The notes under the pieces are model-generated. The model searched no databases. It was given only the letters and a program-made list of their open reading frames with translations, and had not been told where the DNA came from. A program made the position numbers and the translations under genes. A DNA stretch of 64,000 nucleotides from Osmia lignaria lignaria (taxonomy: Eukaryota; Arthropoda; Insecta; Hymenoptera; Megachilidae): contig NC_135039.1 of NCBI RefSeq assembly GCF_051020975.1, positions 8,158,692 to 8,222,691 on the forward strand. Direction: 5' to 3'. Below, piece by piece: positions 56,931 to 64,000 of this stretch; the first letter of the stretch is position 1; each line of letters starts with the position of its first letter.

Positions 56931-57836
56931 ATGAACGCACTTCCAATTATCGGTAGAGGTCAAAAAACCAGAAAATATTATATTGCGATCTTCGTATGTC
57001 TCGCAACTAAAGCGGTGCATCTCGAATTAGTCGAGGACTGCACTACCTCCGCGTTTCTAGCTGCCCTGAAAAGATTCGCCAGTCGCCGCGGGCTTCCCGC
57101 GCTCTTATACTCCGATAACGGTACAAATTTCCGAGGCGCCGATCGCGAATTACGACAGATCTTCCATACTTTGATTTCTGATTCGACTCTTAAAAATTTA
57201 TTGGCGAACGATGGAATCACGTAGAAGTTTATCCCCCCTTCCGCCCCGCATTTTGGTGGACTCTGGGAGGCGGGAGTAAAAAGTGTTAAATATCATTTGA
57301 AGCGAGCAGTGGGAGCCCACACTTTGTCTCAAAGCGAATTCTCAACCGTATTGAGCCAAGTCGAGGCGTGTTTGAACTCCCGCCCGATATCTGCGCTCAC
57401 CGACGAGCCGATCGACCTGTCTGCGTTGACTCCCGGTCACTTCATCATTGGTCGACCTATTGTGGCGATTCCCGAGGAATCTGCCTTGGAAATTAATCCG
57501 AACAGGCTCGATCGATGGCAGCACGTCCAAAGAATGACCGAGCCGATCTGGCGTTCGTGGTCTGCCGATTATCTTCACACGTTACATCAGCGCCGAAAAT
57601 GGCAACGGGGCTGCGCGAACTTGCACCTAAATGAACTTGTTCTTTTAAAAAATAGTTCGCTTCCGCCATCTCAATGGCAACTCGCGCGTATTACTCAACT
57701 GCACCCGGGTACGGACCAAAAGGTTCGTGTTGTCACCGTCCGCACGATAGACGGCGAATTGAAACGATCTGTTACGCAGATCTGCCCGCTGCCAATTCCG
57801 GTTCTGAATCAAAACGATTCAAACTCAGCGGAATAA
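56931..57836 (+). pseudogene. BEL/Pao integrase core and C-terminal domain
   Basis: IAIFVCLATKAVHLELV, LLYSDNGTNFRGA (second Asp) and, after a TAG at 57223, HFGGLWEAGVKSVK (Glu). The first catalytic Asp (family DYAGP) is missing in a deletion near 56930. The end has the DUF5641-like part: LTPGHFIIGRP and RWQHVQRMTEPIWRSW. Dead because of the missing Asp and the stop. Confidence 0.88.
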
Positions 57837-58102
57837 TCAAACCTTACATATTGTAACCTTTTGTACTAGTTTATAAGTTAATGCGTTGTTTCGAATTTAT
57901 TTTTTTCCAAATTTATTCTATTTCAAATTTATTTTACTTCAAATTTATTATGAATAATTTCTTATAAGTTTTGTTAATCGTTAAGGTTTGTTAAGAAATG
58001 TTTCTCTCTGCGGTACGAATTCATTCTTATTTTATTTGTGAAAAACTCCAACTGCGTGTTCGGGTACACCGTTTCGCATCCCCGGATGCGAGGCGGGCGG
58101 TA

Positions 58103-58486
58103 TGTTCAATATAGCATATTCGTAAAGTTCAATATTATGTATCGCCGATCAATATTATGTTCAACACTCCGTATTGAAGAAGCAGTATCCGTTGGCGGCT
58201 CGTAAATAGAGCCTTCGTTTACGGTTTTTGCTCAGTCGACCTAAAGTCGTTAGATTCAAATTGAATACATATCACGGTTGAACCTCGCTACGTGGCCGTA
58301 TACCAGTCAGAGCCGAGTCGCCAAAGATACCGCTTCGATGATCTGGGAGCCCGTCAGGCCCACCAGCAGCTCTGATAATAAAACAAAGTTTACAGTTCGT
58401 CCCAAATCAAGAAGAAAATTCATTTAACCAACCTTCCCCAGTTCCTTCGAGCCGGTCCTTCGATCGTGCTTGAACGCGACATGACA
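58103..58486 (+). repeat. Candidate 3' LTR of BEL/Pao
   Basis: A purine-rich tract (gatgcgaggcgggcggta, 58085-58102) precedes TGTTCAATATAGC; the candidate ends ..CGACATGACA at 58486. Contains aataaaac. No matching 5' copy in the window, so borders are tentative. Confidence 0.45.
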
Positions 58487-59700
58487 CCATTTTTCCGAAT
58501 TTTTTGGGGTTTTTGGACTTTACAACTCGTAAAGAGTACTATTTTAACCATTATTCAGCGTAATTTATGTTAAAAAAAGCATACGATTTTCATGAACGAT
58601 CAGATGCATTTTTCGCAATAATGTTTATTATGTATCCTTTAACAGAAAATATAAATGAATAAATGTTATAGTAATTATTATCGTTGGTAAATATTTAAAT
58701 TAACGTACCCAGCTCCAATCGCCTCGGGTTGAGTAGGAGATAAAATATTAAACTTATTTGTTCAAGTTCGAGTTCGAGATTGTCCGCGATTTTCAGTCGA
58801 GTATCCGGGTTCGGTTTCAAGGAATGTCGGTGAGACGAATTAACAGTCGTTGAGTGAACAAACACAGTATATTTACAAGACACTGAAAATTGTATACACT
58901 ATTTACATTTCAGGTGTGAAACCAGTTACATTTCCGATAGGAAGAAAACGCTCTTCTCTTGATTCAAAAGTTCACAGTGATCTCCTTCGAAGAGTCGCTA
59001 TGGCAACCAGACCCGATATACATGGTGTCGTGCTAGATTTCCCATGAAATCGAATTTTGATTAAGTCCAAAACCCAACTTTCGAACCTCATATCTCGGAA
59101 ACCAAAAGCGTACACCGAATAATATTCAAGGTGGTTACTATGGAGGTCAAGGTCTATCACCATACCAAGTTTGGTCACGATCCGATGAGTCTTCCCGGAC
59201 GCGTCGGATATATTATAGCCTTTATCTGATTTTTTCGGGAAAAAATCAAGAGAAGAGCGAAAAGAGTTCGAGACGAGTCAAGGTGTCTCACACCCGTCGC
59301 GGTGGTCAAGATTGAGATTGAGATGTGTTGAAACCACGTGCTGAATCAACACTTGCGTTTACGCAATAGTACCGGTCGTTGGCGCGAATTCCGCGTTTAC
59401 AGCGTCGAGTTTGCGATCGAGATTCAATAATACAAAGAAAATTAAGCAATTCGTTATACACATGTTTTCGCTGCGTATCGTCGAACAGTAATGGCCGAGA
59501 AGTTGTCTTCTCGGCTGCACGAGCCGTTGGCGTCGCTTCGTGATGACGTCAAGCGCGTTGATTGGTAGAGATGACCGGCTTCCAATGTGGCTGCCGGTCG
59601 CGCTGGAGAGTGCTGCTGCGGTCCGCGTGGTGACGGTTTTAATTAGCACATTTTTGAAAATTATTATTATTATTAAAACCATATATAGATGTGATAAGTT
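58487..59700. other. No gene recognised
   Basis: AT-rich and moderately GC stretches; no supported frame. 59050-59220 looks like a repeat-type sequence but has no second copy here. 59658-59677 has a short (ATT)n. Confidence 0.45.
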
Positions 59701-59865
59701 AGTTTAGGTTACATATTTAAATCCGGCCGCCTTAAATCTGAGCGGCTGTCCGATGGCCGTTCACATCATTTCCGTCACAAATTCGATCATCGAACGAAAA
59801 ACAAAGTACGGTACCGAGTCACGCTGTACCATTATAACAGAGATTGCAGTTAACGCGCTAAAAGT

Positions 59866-61477
59866 ATGGTGCTAAAGGACACACTCAACATCAGTGTTTC
59901 TGAAAAAATATTCCCAGTCAGGGAAAATCTCACCACCAGTGAACAGCATCAACGAGGAGGACGAAACGATCCGAAAGAACGAGAACCCCGAGTATCAAGC
60001 ATATTCGGAGGACTTCGACACATCTCTGCCCAACTGGCCGGAATGCAAAGAAGAGGAAAGCTCCTGCTAGACACCGGCGCACAGTGAGACGAAATGGTTT
60101 TCGGCGATCAAAAGTCGATTTTCGGGAATTCTAAAATTGAAAAACTATTTGCGTAAATCGATAGAGAACAAACTGTTGTTTAACGTAATGTAATCCGTTT
60201 TTTCATATTTGCTTCCGTTTTGCTGTGGTCCGCACTCAAAGTCAATAGAAATTCATCAGAACAAAATTGATTATATTACCCGTAACTTCAATGTACCATT
60301 GTAAAGAACTTTATTGAAATGAAATGAATTATAAAGTTTACTAGATTAGTATAGATTCTATTCAGTGCATAAAGTAAGTTAAAATGTTAACAACTTTTTA
60401 AATAATAAGACCTGATTGAAACAAAATACGTTTAACTAAAATCTTGACTTTGTGTAGGATTTTAAAAAGTTGCAACCATTTGCGACGGTTTTACTTATTA
60501 CTGCAGGAAAGAGTGAACCTTCCTCTATCAGAATCAGAAAAAAATTGGTTGCCCGTTTTTGCCCCTTTTCAAGAAATTAAATTCGATTGAATTAAATTAC
60601 ACCCATCTTGGCCGCTGCACACAATAATGTACCAGATACGCAGTACCAGATACAATTATTAACCAGTTAACTGCATTCGACGTGTATATTCGTTATTACT
60701 TGATTTTAATTACATATTCCGTGAGAGATTTTTGAAACTAAATCCCATAGTTAAATAGTCAATATGGCAATATTAACTTGCTGATCCCTTCTGCAGTGAT
60801 TGTAATTTAACGCGATAATCATTTTTTAATTATTAAATCCGTTTCTCTTACAGTTATTAACAGCTTTGAATTTGTTAAATAACATAAAATATGTTTAACA
60901 AGTGAATGCGCTACATTTGATATGTGAATATTTTGACACCCTATAGTTCAATATGATTTATATTGATACAATTAAAGTACCATAATGTAGGCAAAAGCGT
61001 CCCAAAATTTCATTAAAATATTTCCAACAGAACCGAAGTTACAGAATTTTGATCGCCGAAAGCCGTTTTGTCCCACTGTGCAGCGCAGGTATCAACCTCA
61101 TCAAAGAATCTATGTTAGATAACCGGCTACAGCCACACAACCAAACAAAAACATTCGATATGGGTAACGATAAACACGTTTCTTTATGTACAGTCAAGTT
61201 AAGAGCACTCGGTAAAACACACGAATTCTCAGTTGTATCAGATAACTTTCTCATGCGTGAAAATTGAATTATTGGCTTACTCTTTCTTTCTCGGTACCGT
61301 TATACAATAGATAATGAAGCGCTTACACATAACAATTTCTGTATACCACTTCGCGACGAGATTTACTTACCTGCTAATTCTATGACATCTGCCCGACTGA
61401 ACACATCGCAAGATTTGAGCGACAAAAACGTGCAATTTCTGCAATCGTTGGGTTTTGTGATTAAGCAACGAAAATGA
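59866..61477 (+). pseudogene. Retroelement-type aspartic protease, split by a Transib MITE
   Basis: The start frame (59866) runs into KLLLDTGA at 60060-60080, an aspartic-protease active site; an overlapping frame ends 10-15 bp earlier (..PNWPECKEEESSC stop), as at a gag-pol junction. The MITE 60080-61080 interrupts the codon after DTG. After it, reading resumes (INLIKESML..., CTVKLRALGKTHEFSVV). A TGA at 61265 is followed in the same frame by IIGLLFLSRYRYTID, the second half of such proteases. The frame ends at TGA 61475-61477. No RT follows. Family is gypsy-like by the protease, but see the next ORF. Confidence 0.65.
60080..61080. mobile_element. 1001-bp Transib-type MITE
   Basis: Left end CACAGTGAGACGAAATGG and right end inverse of CACAGTGGGACAAAACGG, with ttcggcgatcaaaa shared further in. 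Flanked by CGGCG (60075-60079) and CAGCG (61081-61085), a 5-bp duplication with one change, matching the CGNCG preference of Transib. No coding frame inside. Confidence 0.85.
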
Positions 61478-61780
61478 TGGATCCATTGAACATTGCCAGT
61501 TTACCGATTTCTGATGATCGAATTATATAGTTACAGCCCATACGCCAACAAAACATTCGGAAACAATGACGAAATACGAATTCCCATTCAACAACAAGAT
61601 TTGTACACGTTTCCTAGTGAGAGTTATCTTTACGTCGAGGCAAAACTCCTTCTCAACGATGACAATGTTGCAGGAACTTCAGTTGGACTAGAAATGAATT
61701 GCGCAGCATTTATGTTTGATGAAATTCGATGTTCCGTTCGACGGAACATCTGCACGAGGATTTCGAACGTTGGTTTATGA
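61474..61780 (+). pseudogene. Capsid-like (possible jelly-roll) ORF fragment
   Basis: ATG at 61474 overlaps the upstream stop by ATGA. MMDPLNIASLPISDDRII, then a shift near 61520 to YSYSPYANKTFGNNDEIRIP, IQQQDLYTFPSESYLYVEAK and NCAAFMFDEIR; a second shift near 61735 and the end. I associate this pattern with an insect repetitive protein that resembles the first part of a double-jelly-roll capsid (Polinton/adinto-like), but this is from memory of the pattern only. The rest of the protein is missing. Confidence 0.4.
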
Positions 61781-61876
61781 CGGGATCATTAGGCTATTTG
61801 AGCTAAGACATTTTAATATGTTTTCTTGTCAATTTACTTTCTCTATTTCTTCTTCACATTTACGATTTAGTTTCTT

Positions 61877-62609
61877 TTGTCCTCCAGCCGTTTCCCTGTC
61901 ATAAACTCGGTTATTCTGAAGGGTGAATACAGAATGGTCACTTCCGGACGAAAAATCGCGGTGTTGTCGGACTTTCGGGGTTCTCTCAGTGACATCGGTC
62001 TTGCCTCACTCTTTCTAGACGAAGACGCGCTAAGGGCGTTAGAGAGGGTGGGCCCAGACCTCAAGGGACACGCTGATTGGTATTTGACATTTTTCCGCCG
62101 GAATACTAGTCAGCACTCCCCTCCCGACTCCTTCGTCTTCGCGGGGGTCGAGTCGAGAGCGTCTCGACACTTACAGTTTAACCATCGATCGAAAAACAAC
62201 TTCTTAATTAAAAATTCTCTGGTTTCAATCATTTCGGATACCCGATTCGAAACAGGCGTTTTCTAAACGAAAGTTAGAAAACCCGCGTCACGACCATCGA
62301 CGAGCTATAAAGAACTTTGAGATTTACAATCCAAAGGAGGAAAGAATCCGCGTTGGTGTTCGCGACGAGGCAACGAACGCGAAGTTGTCAACGTACATTG
62401 GTCCTTCGAGCCGGATCCACGATCTACGGACAAACAGTGCAATCGTGATCCACAAACAAGTGCTAAAATCTGTTGGATACAACAAATTTACAAGGAGCAA
62501 CTCAGAGGTTTGCGCGGCAGAGGACGAAACGGCAGGTCCAGAGGAATCAAGCTGGGTGTACATAATTGGGTCAGCAGCATCCATTCCTGCCCACGACAAC
62601 TCCAACTAA
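61877..62609 (+). other. GC-richer stretch with two unassigned frames, possible LTR/leader
   Basis: Frames 61877-62266 and 62320-62609 (RVGVRDEATNAKLSTYIGPS) read smoothly but match nothing I know. They precede the BEL gag at 62709, so this is probably the LTR and leader of that element. Termini could not be set. Confidence 0.35.
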
Positions 62610-62708
62610 CGACGACACCGCGTCAGTCAAGGTAGGCTCGTTGAGAATTGCCGATCGTTTTCCCTTCTTTACTATTTCCTCCTTCGTTTCGATCTCATTA
62701 CGTACGAA

Positions 62709-64000
62709 ATGGCGCACACGTCCACTCACGACTCTGGGTCCGATCAATTGCCGACAATTCGATTAATGAAAAATAAGCGCCGCACGTTCAAGGCGCAAAT
62801 CACGATTATCGGTAAGTCGCTCGAAACTTACCAAGATTCACCAAAGGAACGCGTTAAGCTCCGCGAACGCATCGAACGGTTGCGAAAACAGTTTGAGGGA
62901 TTCAATGAAATCCAGGACGAGTTAGGAATTATCGAAAACTTCGAACAAACGGAAGCGGAACGCGAAGCGGTTACTGAACAATACGATGATGTAATAGCCA
63001 TGGCCATTACGCTGTTACAAGAAGCTGAGCAGCCCGCAATACAGCATCCTTCAACAGCACCGAGAACCGCGAACGAATCGCCCGCGTCGTCAACATCTTC
63101 AGCCGCGATCGGAGTCCATCTTCCGAAGATCGATTTACCAAAGTTCGATGGTCGACTAGAAAAATGGATCGCGTTCAAGGACGCTTTCCAGACCATGATA
63201 CACGCGCATCCGGGACTGAGCAACATTCAAAAGTTGCATTATCTACGTCTGTCATTGTCGGGCAAAGCTGAGTCCGCCATCGAATCTTTTACGATCAGCG
63301 AGGATAATTACAAGGCGGCTTGGGACCAATTGATCGAGACGTACGACAACATGCGAGTTACTTTCCGCGTTATTCCGCGTTACTTCGCGATACACCCGCG
63401 ATGATTGATGACACGGCCGAAGCGATTTGCGATTTGGTAAACCATATGAAATCCCAGATTCGTTCCTTGCACGCTTTGGGAAGATCATGGGAGGATATCG
63501 CGAACGATTTATTGACCAGCATCGCGATATCGAAAATGGGTCCACGCACGAAAAGAGAATGGGAACAAACATTATCCGACACAACTATGCCGAAAATCGC
63601 GGACATTTTCCGGCATCTCCGCAACGCGTCCCATCGCTGCAGGAACGAAAATTCGTCAGTCACACATCAGACTCCGGTTTCAAACGCTCATCGGGCTTCA
63701 TCAACGAATAATGCGCCATCGAGTCAAACACCTTCGAAAAATTCGTCAACGTTTTCGAGGCAATCGCCAACGCATCCGAAAAAAACCCCATCACCGCGAA
63801 CGAACAGACGACAAGCATTCGTCGCAGTCTCCGCAACCAGCTGCAAGATTTGCAACTCCGGTTCCCATCCAGCGTTTCAATGTCAGCAATTTTTGGATAT
63901 GGCGGTTAAAGACAGACTACAGGCCGCACGTAAGGCCAGTCTTTGTCTTAATTGCCTTCAAACTGACCACGCCACCGGAGCTTGCAACGGGGGAAAGTGT
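62709..64000 (+). pseudogene. BEL/Pao Gag, second element (cut by window end)
   Basis: N-terminal coiled coil (RERIERLRKQFEGFNEIQDE), then DUF1759: LPKIDLPKFDGRLEKWIAFK, QKLHYLRLSLSGKAESAI and WDQLIETYDN. A frameshift near 63360 moves reading to the frame that continues MIDDTAEAICDLVNHMKS, WEDIANDLLTSIAISKM, a Ser/Thr/Pro-rich linker, and the knuckles CKICNSGSHPAFQC and CLNCLQTDHATGAC (63840-63985). It runs out of the window. It is a different copy and probably a different family from the BEL at 53-58 kb. Confidence 0.85.

Noticed and set aside
59866..61477. Intact gypsy pol
   Set aside because: Only the protease is present; no RT, RNase H or integrase follows, and the frame is interrupted by a MITE and a stop.

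Overview
The window is insect genomic DNA made almost entirely of transposable elements. The families suggest Hymenoptera and most likely an ant: several gypsy and BEL/Pao retrotransposons, Transib, Merlin, hAT and Mutator-type (MULE) DNA transposons, mariner-type MITEs, and interspersed TTAGG-like telomere words. This is inference from the families; no species marker is present. I see no housekeeping gene, rRNA, tRNA gene or CRISPR array. Most coding pieces are broken copies. The clearest open gene is a 930-residue MULE transposase at 1683-4473.

Layout. 1-5.2 kb: minisatellite, an LTR fragment, and MULE copy 1 (transposase plus YqaJ-like nuclease) followed by tandem repeats. 5.4-10.8 kb: a GC-rich block, a gypsy integrase remnant with an odd zinc-ribbon ORF, then a gypsy gag-pro-RT remnant. 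10.8-19.8 kb: MITEs, a non-LTR ORF1, hAT and Merlin remnants, a putative LTR, tandem repeats. 20.2-22.9 kb (minus strand): a second, different MULE (NOF-like) whose C-terminus looks like a ubiquitin-specific protease. 24.6-25.4 kb (minus strand): a Gln/Pro-rich gene built from tandemly duplicated exon-intron units. 25.9-31.6 kb: MULE copy 2, degraded, with an Ulp1-like protease domain split by a 2-kb foldback element that itself holds a 148-bp MITE. 32.5-35.8 kb: minus-strand gypsy with an Arg/Ser-rich Gag. 35.9-38.1 kb: Transib transposase. 38.3-42.2 kb: mariner-like repeat split by a 3.1-kb LTR-like insertion. 42.2-48.9 kb: minus-strand gypsy with both LTRs, its gag split by a 1.7-kb insertion. 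48.9-51.5 kb: two mariner-like elements carrying minisatellites. 53.1-58.5 kb: BEL/Pao. 59.7-61.8 kb: aspartic protease ORF split by a Transib MITE, then a capsid-like ORF. 62.7-64.0 kb: a second BEL/Pao gag, cut by the window end.

How it works together: the region behaves as a nested insertion trap. Five insertions can be dated relative to their hosts because target-site duplications are visible and the interrupted sequence or reading frame becomes continuous when the insert is disregarded. The most interesting biology is that two unrelated DNA transposons here each carry a ubiquitin/SUMO-protease-like domain, and one of them also carries an exonuclease-like domain.
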